Source: Halieaceae bacterium UBA6060 (GTDB lineage Bacteria; Pseudomonadota; Gammaproteobacteria; Pseudomonadales; Halieaceae). Taken from it: 40,709 nt of DNA. Below, piece by piece: positions 1 through 8,259 of this stretch (position 1 is its first letter; each line of letters starts with the position of its first letter). The translations under genes and the position numbers were made by a program. The notes beneath the pieces are model-generated. The model saw only the letters and a list, made by a program, of their open reading frames with translations, had not been told where the DNA came from and made no database searches. Where the stretch lies: positions 3,625-44,333 of the forward strand of contig DIYG01000111.1 of NCBI GenBank assembly GCA_002428935.1. The letters run 5' to 3'.

Positions 1-798
1 GAACAGGCCATCGCCTATGGCACGAAGATGGTCGGCGGGGTTACGCCCGGTAAAGGCGGCCAGGAGCATCTGGGTCTGCCGGTGTTTAATACCGTTGCGG
101 AAGCGGTAGAAGCGACCGGTGCCGATGCCTCCGTGATCTACGTCCCAGCGCCGTTTTGCAAAGACTCTATATTGGAAGCCGCGAATGGCGGTGTGAAGCT
201 AGTGGTGTGTATCACGGAAGGTATTCCGACCCTGGACATGCTTGAAGCGAAGGTGCGCTGTGATGAACTCGGCGTGCGTTTGGTGGGCCCTAACTGTCCG
301 GGTGTGATCACCCCCGGCGAATGTAAGATCGGCATTATGCCTGGGCACATCCATTTGCCGGGTAAGGTTGGTATTGTGTCTCGGTCTGGAACCCTGACCT
401 ATGAAGCGGTGAAGCAGACTTCTGACGCGGGCTTCGGTCAGTCTACCTGTGTTGGCATTGGCGGCGACCCCATCCCGGGATCAAACTTCATCGATATCCT
501 GGCGCTTTTCGAGGCCGATCCCGCGACGGAAGCCATCGTTATGATCGGGGAAATCGGTGGCACCGCCGAAGAAGAGGCCGCTGCCTACATCAAGGCCAAT
601 GTGAGCAAGCCCGTAGTGTCTTACATTGCCGGTGTTACGGCGCCGAAAGGTAAGCGTATGGGCCATGCCGGTGCAATTATCTCCGGTGGCAAGGGCACGG
701 CGGATGAGAAGTTTGCCGCTTTGGAAGATGCTGGCGTTAAGACCGTACGCTCCCTCGCCGATATCGGTACCGGCCTGGCGGAGATCACGGGCTGGTGA
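1..798 (+). CDS. sucD: succinate--CoA ligase, alpha subunit (5' end outside window)
   Basis: This is the alpha subunit of succinyl-CoA synthetase, which pairs with SucB in the TCA cycle to interconvert succinyl-CoA and succinate with nucleotide phosphorylation. The frame is open from base 1; 265 residues are visible and about 25 N-terminal residues, including the start of the CoA-binding fold, lie upstream of the window. The MVGGVTPGKGG segment and the phospho-histidine motif GHAGAIISGGKG (His codon at 664-666) are both present. sucB would be expected just upstream. A strong intrinsic terminator follows the stop, so this is the last gene of its operon. Identification is essentially certain; only the start is missing. 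Confidence 0.97.
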   Translation, partial: EQAIAYGTKMVGGVTPGKGGQEHLGLPVFNTVAEAVEATGADASVIYVPAPFCKDSILEAANGGVKLVVCITEGIPTLDMLEAKVRCDELGVRLVGPNCPGVITPGECKIGIMPGHIHLPGKVGIVSRSGTLTYEAVKQTSDAGFGQSTCVGIGGDPIPGSNFIDILALFEADPATEAIVMIGEIGGTAEEEAAAYIKANVSKPVVSYIAGVTAPKGKRMGHAGAIISGGKGTADEKFAALEDAGVKTVRSLADIGTGLAEITGW

Positions 799-821
799 GA
801 GCCGGGCCCCCAGGCTTGCGA

Positions 822-847
822 AACCCGCCGCTTGTCGGCGGGTTTTT
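822..847 (+). terminator. Rho-independent terminator after sucD
   Basis: A perfect 9-bp GC-rich stem (822-830 with 836-844) closes a 5-base loop and runs into a T tract. It lies 23 bases after the sucD stop and ends the suc operon before the htpG promoter. Confidence 0.92.
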
Positions 848-860
848 GCGTTATAGAGCC

Positions 861-889
861 CTTGAAAAACGGCCCTAAAGACCCCACCT
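861..889 (+). promoter_or_regulatory. sigma-32 heat-shock promoter of htpG
   Basis: CTTGAAA at 861-867, a 14-base spacer, then CCCCACCT at 882-889. This is a near-consensus RpoH promoter (CTTGAAA and CCCCATNT). It sits between the sucD terminator and htpG, a known heat-shock gene, so the match fits the context. Transcription would start near base 896, about 40 bases before the htpG ATG. Confidence 0.88.
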
Positions 890-934
890 GCGCTCCATAA
901 ACATTTTTTATTGCAACCGGTAATCGAGGGCTCC

Positions 935-2857
935 ATGACCGCAGACGTGCAAAAAGAAACCCTGGGCTTCCAGACCGAGGCGCAACAACTGTTGCACCTC
1001 ATGATTCATTCCCTGTACTCCAACAAAGAGATTTTTCTTCGTGAGCTGATCTCTAACGCTTCAGATGCCGTCGATAAGCTGCGCTTTGCCGCTTTGTCAG
1101 ACGATGGGATTCTGCAGGGTGATGGAGACTACGCCGTACAGGTCGACGTGGATAAGGACGCCGGCACGATCACGATCAGTGACAACGGTATCGGTATGAG
1201 TCGTGACGAGGTGATCGACAACCTCGGCACCATAGCAAAATCTGGGACTTCCGCGTTTCTGCAGCAGTTATCAGGCGATCAGCAAAAGGATTCGCAGCTC
1301 ATCGGCCAATTTGGGGTGGGTTTTTATTCATCCTTTATCGTCGCCGACCGGGTTGAGGTGCACACGCGCAAAGCGGGTGCGGACGCCAGCGATGGTGTGC
1401 TTTGGGAATCCAAAGGTGAATCCGAGTTTTCCATTGAAGCCCGGGACAAGGACCAACGAGGCACCATTATTACCCTGCATCTAAGGGAAGACTGTAAAGA
1501 GTTTGCCGACGACTGGCGCGTGCGCAGCGTGATCAAGAAATATTCGGACCACATTTCCGTACCGGTGATGATGGCCGAGCCCCCAGCGCCAGCGGCTGAA
1601 GGGGAGGATGATAGTGCGGCGGAAGAGACTCCCGTACCCGAATACAAAGCTGTCAATGAAGCCACGGCCTTATGGACGCGCAGTCGCAGCGAGGTCAGCG
1701 ACGAAGAATACAAGGAGTTCTACAAGCACGTTTCTCACGACTTCGAGGATCCCTTGTCCTGGAGCCACAACCGTGTCGAAGGCAAGCTCGAGTACACCAG
1801 TCTGCTCTACCTGCCCGCGCGAGCTCCCTTTGATCTCTGGAACCGCGATGCCAATCGCGGCGTGAAGCTCTATGTACAACGCACCTTCATCATGGACGAC
1901 GCGGAGCAGTTTTTGCCGCTGTATCTGCGCTTCGTCAAAGGGGTTCTCGATTCCAACGACCTGTCCCTAAATGTATCTCGAGAAATCCTGCAGCAGGATA
2001 AAACCGTGGACTCTCTGCGCAGTGCTCTCACCAAGCGGGTCCTGGACATGCTCGGGAAGATGGCCAAAAACGATGCCGAGCAGTACGCATCTTTTTGGAA
2101 AGAGTTTGGCCAGGTCTTGAAGGAAGGTCCCGCGGAAGACTTTGCCAATAAAGAAAAGATCGCCGAGCTACTGCGTTTTGCCAGCACCCATGCCGATGAA
2201 GAGACTCAGAATCAGTCCCTGAAGGGTTATGTGGAGCGGATGCAGGAAGGCCAGGACAAGATTTATTACGTGGTCGGTGAAAATTTCAACACGGCTCGTC
2301 GCAGCCCTCACCTGGAGATTTTCCGTAAACGAGGTATCGAGGTACTGCTACTGTCGGATCGTGTTGATGACTGGCTGATGAATCATCTCCAGGAATTTGA
2401 TGGCAAGTCTTTCCAAGACGTAGCTCGAGGCAGGCTCGATCTGGATGACACGGATGATGCCGAGAAGGAAGCCCGGGAAGCGGCAGAAAAAGACAGTGAA
2501 GGCCTCATCGAGCGTCTGAAGACGGTTCTGGGAGACGATGTGCAAGAGGTTCGCGCCACCCATCGACTGACCGAGTCTCCCGCCTGTTTGGTCGTCGGCG
2601 ATATGGATATGGGGGCGCAGATGAAGCGCATCATGGAAGCGGCGGGGCAGGAAGTGCCCGATAGCAAACCTATCCTGGAGGTGAATCCTACCCATCCTTT
2701 GATACAGCGTTTGGATGGCGAAAGTGATGAAGATCGCTTTGGTGACCTGGCGCGGATTGTCTTTGATCAGGCGAATCTGGCCGAGGGTGGTCAACTGAGT
2801 GATCCAGCGGCGTATGTGGATCGATTGAATAAATTGATCCTTCAGTTGAGCAGCTGA
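935..2857 (+). CDS. htpG: molecular chaperone HtpG (bacterial Hsp90)
   Basis: Cytosolic ATP-dependent Hsp90-family chaperone. The ATG at 935 is preferred over an upstream in-frame TTG (911): it follows a GAGGG Shine-Dalgarno and gives the usual N-terminus running into the GFQTEAQQLLHLM segment. The 640-residue product has the GHKL/Bergerat ATPase fold at its N-terminus, with the LRELISNASDA helix, DNGIGM and GQFGVGFYSSF, followed by the middle and dimerisation domains. It lacks the eukaryotic MEEVD tail, as expected. A short acidic insertion (around residues 225-235) rich in Glu, Asp and Ala sits at the ATPase/middle-domain linker. The gene stands alone between terminators behind a sigma-32 promoter. 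Confidence 0.98.
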   Translation: MTADVQKETLGFQTEAQQLLHLMIHSLYSNKEIFLRELISNASDAVDKLRFAALSDDGILQGDGDYAVQVDVDKDAGTITISDNGIGMSRDEVIDNLGTIAKSGTSAFLQQLSGDQQKDSQLIGQFGVGFYSSFIVADRVEVHTRKAGADASDGVLWESKGESEFSIEARDKDQRGTIITLHLREDCKEFADDWRVRSVIKKYSDHISVPVMMAEPPAPAAEGEDDSAAEETPVPEYKAVNEATALWTRSRSEVSDEEYKEFYKHVSHDFEDPLSWSHNRVEGKLEYTSLLYLPARAPFDLWNRDANRGVKLYVQRTFIMDDAEQFLPLYLRFVKGVLDSNDLSLNVSREILQQDKTVDSLRSALTKRVLDMLGKMAKNDAEQYASFWKEFGQVLKEGPAEDFANKEKIAELLRFASTHADEETQNQSLKGYVERMQEGQDKIYYVVGENFNTARRSPHLEIFRKRGIEVLLLSDRVDDWLMNHLQEFDGKSFQDVARGRLDLDDTDDAEKEAREAAEKDSEGLIERLKTVLGDDVQEVRATHRLTESPACLVVGDMDMGAQMKRIMEAAGQEVPDSKPILEVNPTHPLIQRLDGESDEDRFGDLARIVFDQANLAEGGQLSDPAAYVDRLNKLILQLSS

Positions 2858-2863
2858 GCCCAG

Positions 2864-2891
2864 GGCGAGAGTGATTGTCGGTGCTCTCGCC
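2864..2891 (+). terminator. hairpin after htpG, probable terminator
   Basis: GGCGAGAG (2864-2871) pairs perfectly with CTCTCGCC (2884-2891) around a 12-base loop, 6 bases after the htpG stop. The following T tract is weak (GTTTCT), so termination may be partial. Confidence 0.5.
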
Positions 2892-2925
2892 AGCGTTTCT
2901 CCCACGGTCGCGCTATAGTCTGCCC

Positions 2926-3663
2926 ATGATGAAGCTGCCTCCAAAATGCTGTGTGTCAGGGTTTCGTACACGAAACCCCGATCTCGGCGCAATCGCCCTA
3001 ACGCTTGCTTTCGCCCTGGCCGTGGCTCTGCCGGCCCCGGTCTCGTTGGCTCAAACCGGGGTGGCGGAAGTTCCCGTACAGAGTTATATCGATCGCCTAC
3101 TCGAGACGCCCTATCTGGAGCTGACGGAGGAGGTGGATAGCGCGGACGTGGGGGACTACCTGGTGGCCCTGGGCGCCATGCAGAAGATCCGTGGCGTTTG
3201 GGCGCCCCGATCCAGTGAGCGCATCACGGGATCGCGACAGGCCTATACCTGGCGCCTCTTGGACGGATTCACTTCGGCGGAAGTGATCGCGGACCTCGAT
3301 GCGGCCTTGGCTATGGACCCCCGGGTGAATACGCTTTTTAGCTGTGAGGCCCGCGCTTGCGGGAGCAGTGTGCAATGGGCGAATCGCATTTTCCGGGAGC
3401 GTCTGCTCTACGGTACCGAGGTGTCCCAGCGTTATCGGGCGTTATCACTGCGCGTCTCAGATGCGTCGAGGCTCGATGGGGACTATTCGGGCGCATCAGA
3501 GAACGTCGCAGACGAAGGTGTACGAGAAGGTATGGAGGAGGCCGCTAAGGTCAGCGATCTCCTGGAGTATCGGTTGCTGATCTATGGGTCCGCACGGACC
3601 AATGACCGTCAGTATCTGCGCGTAGAGTTGATCCTCCTTGACGAAGCAGCGTCTGGAGAATGA
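2926..3663 (+). CDS. exported DUF4892-like protein
   Basis: Function unknown. I start it at the first of two adjacent ATGs (2926 and 2929); an upstream in-frame TTG at 2875 would fall inside the htpG hairpin. The 245-residue product begins with a signal peptide: a basic start, a hydrophobic segment at about residues 21-37, and an Ala-x-Ala-like cleavage region near SLAQ. The mature part has the IYGSARTND-type ending and the charged, alpha/beta look of the DUF4892 family, which is exported in Pseudomonas and relatives. I recognise the family from general resemblance only. It ends three bases before the convergent folE stop. A TATAGT box at 2913-2918 could drive a nearly leaderless transcript. 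Confidence 0.7.
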   Translation: MMKLPPKCCVSGFRTRNPDLGAIALTLAFALAVALPAPVSLAQTGVAEVPVQSYIDRLLETPYLELTEEVDSADVGDYLVALGAMQKIRGVWAPRSSERITGSRQAYTWRLLDGFTSAEVIADLDAALAMDPRVNTLFSCEARACGSSVQWANRIFRERLLYGTEVSQRYRALSLRVSDASRLDGDYSGASENVADEGVREGMEEAAKVSDLLEYRLLIYGSARTNDRQYLRVELILLDEAASGE

Positions 3664-3666
3664 TCA

Positions 3667-4260
3667 CTATTGGCGGAGTTGTAGCAGCGATAGGAATTCA
3701 TCACGGGTTTTTTGGTCGCTGCGAAACGCGCCGAGCATGGCGGATGTCTTCATCATAGAGTTTTGCTTTTCCACGCCGCGCATCATCATGCACATATGCT
3801 GAGCTTCAATGATGACACCGACTCCCGCAGCCTCTGTTACGGTGTTGATGGTTTCGGCTACTTGGGTGGTCAGAGACTCCTGAATCTGCAAACGCCGGGC
3901 ATACATATCCACGATGCGGGCGACCTTTGACAGCCCCAACACTTTTCCCGTGGGGATGTAAGCCACGTGGCATTTGCCAATGAAGGGCAGTAAATGGTGT
4001 TCGCACATGGAGTACAGCTCAATGTTCTGTACCAGCACCATCTCGTTGCTATCGGAGGGAAACAGCGCGTTGTTCACGACCTCTCCCACAGACTGATGAT
4101 AGCCACGGGTGAGAAATTCAAAGGCCGTTGCGGCTCGCTTGGGAGTCTCCAGCAGCCCTGGCCGGTGCCGGTCCTCGCCGATTGCGTCGATAATTGCAGC
4201 CCAATGCTCTTCCATGAAACGTCTCACTGTCTCTTGGGGGAGGGCGCGCGATGGTAACAA
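3667..4260 (-). CDS. folE: GTP cyclohydrolase I
   Basis: Converts GTP to 7,8-dihydroneopterin triphosphate, the first step of folate (and tetrahydropterin) synthesis, as a cytosolic zinc-dependent decamer. Zinc ligands are visible: the MCEHH motif (Cys86, His89) and the MCMMMRG motif (Cys157). The GED..R.GLLETPKR N-terminal signature and SKVARIVDMYARR helix are typical. The open frame starts at a TTG (4260), giving 197 residues and a normal N-terminal helix; an ATG at 4215 would shorten that helix. With the TTG start, the first 10 bases overlap the start of prmB on the other strand. There is no obvious Shine-Dalgarno for the TTG, so the start is uncertain. Confidence 0.95.
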   Translation of the reverse strand: MLPSRALPQETVRRFMEEHWAAIIDAIGEDRHRPGLLETPKRAATAFEFLTRGYHQSVGEVVNNALFPSDSNEMVLVQNIELYSMCEHHLLPFIGKCHVAYIPTGKVLGLSKVARIVDMYARRLQIQESLTTQVAETINTVTEAAGVGVIIEAQHMCMMMRGVEKQNSMMKTSAMLGAFRSDQKTRDEFLSLLQLRQ

Positions 4261-5204
4261 TCCCGTTAGGTAGCGGCAATGAGCCGCTCCTGACCGTTGG
4301 CGCGGCTCTGGAGGCCGTACACGGCGCCCTTAATGATGCTGATCTCGCCTATGGTCATGGCACGGACAGTGCCTGGGATGAGGCCGTACAGCTGGTGCTC
4401 TGCGCCTGTGAGCTTCCCATGGACTCCGGAGACGAGGTGCGGTTGCGTCCGCTTCAGGCGGAGGAGCGATCACGTATCGACCGTTGGTGTGAGGCGCGGG
4501 TTTCCCTGCGTACCCCCTTGCCCTATCTAACGGGTCGGGCCTGGTTTGCCGGCCTGGAGTTCATCTGCGATCCGCGAGCTTTGGTGCCCCGGTCTCCTCT
4601 GGGGGAGCTTATCGACACTGCCTATGCTCCGTGGTGGTCCGGCCCTGCACCCCGGCGTCTGTTGGATCTTTGCTGCGGGGGTGGTGCCATCGGCATCGCG
4701 GCAGCGGTTTATGAGCCTGAAGCCTCGGTGACTCTCGCGGACCTCGACACCCGGGCCTTGAGTCTGGCCCATGAGAATCTGGCATTCCACGGGCTTGAAG
4801 GTCGCGTCCATACGCGGCAGTCCGATCTGTTTGCTGCCCTTGGCGGAGAGCGTTTCGACGTAATTCTGAGCAACCCTCCGTATGTGAACGAGGAAGATCT
4901 GCAGGGCATGCCCGATGAGTACCGCGCGGAGCCGGCCCTTGGTTTGGGATCGGGAAAGGATGGCCTGGATCATGCGCGGCGGATCCTCACCGGGGCAGCA
5001 GATCATTTAAACCCCGGAGGCCTGCTGTTTTTGGAGCTCGGAAACTCCTGGGTAGCGCTGGATGCATTATTGAGTCAACTGCCTCTGACCTGGGTTGAGT
5101 TTGCCAATGGCGGTCACGGCGTATTGGTGGCGACGGCAGAGGAACTACCGGCGATTTCTCAGGCTTTAGGCGAAGGCCCCAAAGAGCCGGGGCCTGTGCG
5201 CTGA
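4251..5204 (+). CDS. prmB: 50S ribosomal protein L3 glutamine methyltransferase PrmB
   Basis: SAM-dependent N5-glutamine methyltransferase that modifies ribosomal protein uL3 during 50S assembly. The 317-residue product has an N-terminal helical substrate domain containing YGHGT...WDEAVQLVL, as in E. coli PrmB, then a Rossmann methyltransferase domain. The SAM-binding DLCCGGGAIGIA loop and the catalytic SNPPYV motif, which holds the glutamine side chain, are intact. The distance from the ATG to YGHG matches E. coli PrmB, which supports this start. Its position just upstream of aroC is common in gammaproteobacteria. It is divergent from folE with overlapping 5' ends. Confidence 0.95.
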   Translation: MVTIPLGSGNEPLLTVGAALEAVHGALNDADLAYGHGTDSAWDEAVQLVLCACELPMDSGDEVRLRPLQAEERSRIDRWCEARVSLRTPLPYLTGRAWFAGLEFICDPRALVPRSPLGELIDTAYAPWWSGPAPRRLLDLCCGGGAIGIAAAVYEPEASVTLADLDTRALSLAHENLAFHGLEGRVHTRQSDLFAALGGERFDVILSNPPYVNEEDLQGMPDEYRAEPALGLGSGKDGLDHARRILTGAADHLNPGGLLFLELGNSWVALDALLSQLPLTWVEFANGGHGVLVATAEELPAISQALGEGPKEPGPVR

Positions 5205-5228
5205 ATACGTTTTCATCCGGCGTATAAT
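5201..5228 (+). promoter_or_regulatory. probable sigma-70 promoter of aroC
   Basis: A perfect TATAAT lies at 5223-5228, with a weak -35 (CTGAAT, 5201-5206) 16 bases upstream. Transcription would begin near 5235, about 23 bases before the aroC ATG. The -35 is poor, so confidence rests mainly on the -10. Confidence 0.5.
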
Positions 5229-5257
5229 GCGCTTTCGTTTATCTGGACGTCCTCTTC

Positions 5258-6364
5258 ATGGCAGGCAACAGCTTCGGCAAACTCTTCACGGTTACAACCT
5301 TTGGGGAGAGTCATGGACCGGCCCTGGGCGCCGTGGTCGATGGCTGTCCGCCGGGTTTGGAACTGTCCAGCGCCGACCTTCAGCCCGATCTTGACCGGCG
5401 TAAGCCGGGAACCTCGCGGTTCACAACGCAACGACGGGAAGATGACGAGGTACAGATTCTCTCGGGAGTGTTCGAAGGCGTCACCACGGGAACACCCATC
5501 GGATTACTGATCCAGAATCAGGATCAGCGGAGCAAAGATTACAGCAATATCGCTGACCGTATCCGCCCGGCCCACGCCGACTACAGCTACATGCATAAGT
5601 ACGGTCGCCGCGACTACCGGGGCGGCGGTCGATCTTCCGCCCGGGAGACGGCATTGCGTGTGGCCGCCGGCGGGATCGCGAAGAAGTATCTTGCGTGTTA
5701 CGGAGTACGCATCCGCGGTTATCTGCAACAGTTGGGTCCCATTGAGGCCCAGGTCCTGGATTGGGATGTGGTGGAAACCAATCCCTTTTTCTGTCCTGAT
5801 CCGGATCGCGTCCCGGAAATGGAAGCCTTCATGGCTGCTTTGAACAAACAGGGCGATTCCATCGGCGCGCGCATTAACGTGGTGGCGGAGGGCGTTCCAC
5901 CGGGTCTGGGTGAGCCTGTGTTTGATCGCCTCGATGCGGATATTGCCGCGGCTATGATGGGTATCAACGCGGTAAAAGCCGTGGAGATCGGTGCGGGCTT
6001 TGCCAGTGTGGCGCAGCACGGCAGCGAACATCGAGATCTTATGACTCCGGAAGGCTTTTTGAGCAACAACGCCGGTGGCGTGCTCGGCGGTATCAGTAGC
6101 GGTCAGGACATCACTGTGAGCATGGCTCTCAAGCCTACTTCCAGCATCCGCCAACCCGGTGCGAGTATTAGCCACGGTGGTGAGCCCATCGAAGTGGTCA
6201 CTACCGGTCGTCACGATCCTTGCGTGGGAATTCGAGCGACGCCGATTGCTGAGGCCATGTTGGCCCTGGTGTTGATGGACCACCTGCTTCGCCATCGCGC
6301 GCAAAATGCGGAGGTGGTCTCACCCACCCCAGATTTGGCCGCGCGCGCCGAACAAGACTCTTGA
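5258..6364 (+). CDS. aroC: chorismate synthase
   Basis: Catalyses the last shikimate-pathway step, 5-enolpyruvylshikimate-3-phosphate to chorismate, using reduced FMN in the cytosol. The 368-residue length is normal for the bacterial monofunctional enzyme. The three family signatures are present: GESHG near residue 15, the Gly/Arg-rich GRRDYRGGGRSSARET segment around residues 117-132, and the HDPC.GIRA..IAEAM region near the C-terminus. It starts at an ATG 53 bases after prmB behind its own likely promoter. Its stop overlaps the start of the next small gene by four bases (TTGA), suggesting translational coupling. Confidence 0.98.
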   Translation: MAGNSFGKLFTVTTFGESHGPALGAVVDGCPPGLELSSADLQPDLDRRKPGTSRFTTQRREDDEVQILSGVFEGVTTGTPIGLLIQNQDQRSKDYSNIADRIRPAHADYSYMHKYGRRDYRGGGRSSARETALRVAAGGIAKKYLACYGVRIRGYLQQLGPIEAQVLDWDVVETNPFFCPDPDRVPEMEAFMAALNKQGDSIGARINVVAEGVPPGLGEPVFDRLDADIAAAMMGINAVKAVEIGAGFASVAQHGSEHRDLMTPEGFLSNNAGGVLGGISSGQDITVSMALKPTSSIRQPGASISHGGEPIEVVTTGRHDPCVGIRATPIAEAMLALVLMDHLLRHRAQNAEVVSPTPDLAARAEQDS

Positions 6365-6576
6365 AGCTTCCGGGATTTCGTCGTTCGCCCACACGAACCA
6401 CTCTCCTGGGGGTGGCGGCTCTCGGTGTCTTGCTCTGGGCAGCGGTGACTCAGTTGGGTTTGGACGTAAACAGCCTTGTGGCCCAGCTTGTTTTGTTGCT
6501 GATGGCCCTGGCGCTTGTGGTGACCTTGGCGGCGATCAGCGTGCTGTTGTTATCCTGGCTGCGCCGTAAGCGCTAA
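6361..6576 (+). CDS. small two-helix membrane protein
   Basis: Unrecognised 71-residue protein. It has a basic N-terminus (KLPGFRRSPTR), two hydrophobic segments at about residues 15-30 and 38-66, and a basic RRKR end, so it is probably an inner-membrane hairpin with both ends in the cytoplasm. It begins at a TTG overlapping the aroC stop by four bases and would depend on coupling to aroC. The stop overlaps the convergent ACT-domain gene. A coding call is supported by the coherent hydrophobic pattern and tight packing, but no homologue is recognised. Confidence 0.6.
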   Translation: MKLPGFRRSPTRTTLLGVAALGVLLWAAVTQLGLDVNSLVAQLVLLLMALALVVTLAAISVLLLSWLRRKR

Positions 6577-7091
6577 TCGTCCTGGAGATCGATCTCCAGG
6601 GTCATGGCATCCGCCAGGGCATCGAGCTGCCATTCCAGCTCGTCCAGGCGACTGCCTTCCAGGAATTCAATGCATACCTCAGCTCGAAATAGCGGCTCGC
6701 CGCTCCAGGGAGCGGTCTCTACGGAAGTGGCGAGAGACTGCACATTGAAGCCCGCCTGATGAAGGGCGCGGGTGAGCTCGTGGACAATACCTGGGCGGTC
6801 GGGACCAAGAAGGTTGATTTGCCGACTGGGTACCGGTGTTTCCGCCGCAGCGCCGGCGCCGGTCAGGGAAGTGGTAATACCGACGCTGTCCAGCTTTTGG
6901 AGAGCTTCCGCCAGCTCCTCTTGCTGGGCTATGGGAACCTGAACCTGTAGCACACCCGCAAATCGGCCGCCCAGGCGACTGAGCTGAGAGTCCAGCCAGT
7001 TACCCCCGGCGTGCGCCACCACTTCACTAAGCTGTTCAATGACGCCGGGTCGGTCGTCGCAAAAAAAACTGATCAGTACTCGAGTCGTCAC
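6573..7091 (-). CDS. tandem ACT-domain protein, GcvR-like
   Basis: A 172-residue protein with two ACT domains, each beginning with the DRPG signature (CDDRPGVIEQ at about residues 11-20 and GPDRPGIVHE at about 96-105). This is the layout of GcvR, the glycine-cleavage-system regulator, and its relatives, which sense amino acids or partner proteins in the cytosol. The start is a GTG at 7091. It is transcribed alone, convergent with the aroC-linked small gene and divergent from the exported methyltransferase-like gene. The GcvR assignment is by domain architecture only; no gcv genes are nearby. Confidence 0.8.
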   Translation of the reverse strand: MTTRVLISFFCDDRPGVIEQLSEVVAHAGGNWLDSQLSRLGGRFAGVLQVQVPIAQQEELAEALQKLDSVGITTSLTGAGAAAETPVPSRQINLLGPDRPGIVHELTRALHQAGFNVQSLATSVETAPWSGEPLFRAEVCIEFLEGSRLDELEWQLDALADAMTLEIDLQDD

Positions 7092-7164
7092 CGTCGACGC
7101 TCCACTTTGCTCGAAGCAGGGCGTATATTAGCGCCCAGTCCGCTTTCATCGAAGGAGTTTCTCC

Positions 7165-7995
7165 GTGCGTATCCACAAGAGCATAATCCGATCTTTCGCC
7201 GCAACCCTTCTCGCCACGTCAGCCCTGGGATTGACCAGCGCCGTTGCGCAAGCCGCGCCAGACTGGGAGACGGCTTTGACCGGTGATCATCGCAGTGAAA
7301 AGAACGCCGCTCGGGATGCTTTTCGTCACCCACGAGAAACCCTGGAGTTTTTTGGTCTTCGGGAAGATATGACGGTAGTTGAGTTGGCCCCCGGTGGTGG
7401 TTGGTATACGGAAATTCTCGCTCCTATCCTCAAAGGTCAGGGTAGCTATTTCGCGGCTCATTACGGCCCAAATGTTCGCGCCTACTACCGCCGCTCTTTG
7501 GGGGCGTATCTCCAGAAGCTGGGAGAGAACGACGATGTCTACGGCTCCGTAACCGTAACGACGCTGGCACCCCCGGAATCCGTGGTCATCGCTCCCTCCG
7601 GCAGTGCTGATATGGTCCTGGCGTTTCGCAACATCCATAGCTGGATGCGTTCGGACACCCTTGCAGCAACCTTCCTCGCCGCCTACGAGGCACTGAAGCC
7701 CGGCGGTGTGTTCGGCATCGTGCAACACCGGGCGAAGGATGGCCGCGACAAAGAAGCGATGAAAGCGACGGGCTACGTTAGCGAAGACTATGTGATCGCA
7801 GCGGCGCGTAGCGTCGGCTTCAAATTGGACGGTCGCTCTGAGATCAACGCAAACGAAAAAGATACGGCAGACTGGGAAAAAGGTGTTTGGGAACTGCCGC
7901 CGGGGCTTCGTGGCGATGAGGCTGATCGTGATGCTCGCATTGCCGTGGGGGAAAGCGATCGTATGACTCTTAAGTTCGTAAAACCCGCAAGTTAA
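7165..7995 (+). CDS. exported class I methyltransferase-like protein
   Basis: A 276-residue protein with a signal peptide (basic MRIHKSIIRS, a hydrophobic stretch, then the AVAQA-A cleavage region near residue 30) followed by a SAM-methyltransferase-like Rossmann domain: VVELAPGGGWYTEIL resembles motif I and LKPGG motif IV/V. It belongs to a family often annotated as predicted methyltransferase with an unexpected periplasmic location, where SAM is not known to be available. The GTG start is set by an AAGGAG Shine-Dalgarno eight bases upstream. A TATATT box at 7124-7129 may be its -10. Whether it methylates anything is unknown. Confidence 0.8.
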   Translation: MRIHKSIIRSFAATLLATSALGLTSAVAQAAPDWETALTGDHRSEKNAARDAFRHPRETLEFFGLREDMTVVELAPGGGWYTEILAPILKGQGSYFAAHYGPNVRAYYRRSLGAYLQKLGENDDVYGSVTVTTLAPPESVVIAPSGSADMVLAFRNIHSWMRSDTLAATFLAAYEALKPGGVFGIVQHRAKDGRDKEAMKATGYVSEDYVIAAARSVGFKLDGRSEINANEKDTADWEKGVWELPPGLRGDEADRDARIAVGESDRMTLKFVKPAS

Positions 7996-8004
7996 ACGCC
8001 TCCG

Positions 8005-8259
8005 TTGGCCCAGTTTGTCCGGGTGCCCGCCGAGCGGGTTCCCCCCGAGTCCCTTGATGCGCTCCTGGAAGAGTATACGAGTCGCGACGGTACGGATTAC
8101 GGTGAGCAGGAAACACCGCTTTCCGAACGGGTAGCGGAACTGCGAACGGGTTTACGTCAGGGCAGTGTGGCGCTCCTTTACGACGGGGATAGCGAAACCT
8201 GGGATTTACTGCCGGAGGAAGAGGCCCGGCTACTAGTGACCCCTAATGACGATGAATAA
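8005..8259 (+). CDS. yheU: YheU / UPF0270 family protein
   Basis: Small cytosolic protein of unknown function. The 84-residue sequence aligns by eye with E. coli YheU: a P...L..L.EEY..R-GTDYGE core near residues 20-34, then a helix (SERVAELRTGLRQG) and the short acidic tail. It starts at a TTG nine bases after the methyltransferase-like gene with no clear Shine-Dalgarno. It overlaps the start of tusA by 14 bases, so the two are probably coupled. Confidence 0.85.
   Translation: MAQFVRVPAERVPPESLDALLEEYTSRDGTDYGEQETPLSERVAELRTGLRQGSVALLYDGDSETWDLLPEEEARLLVTPNDDE

Noticed and set aside
5504..6304. 266-codon open frame antisense to aroC
   Set aside because: Lies wholly under chorismate synthase, has no family motif and no ribosome-binding site.
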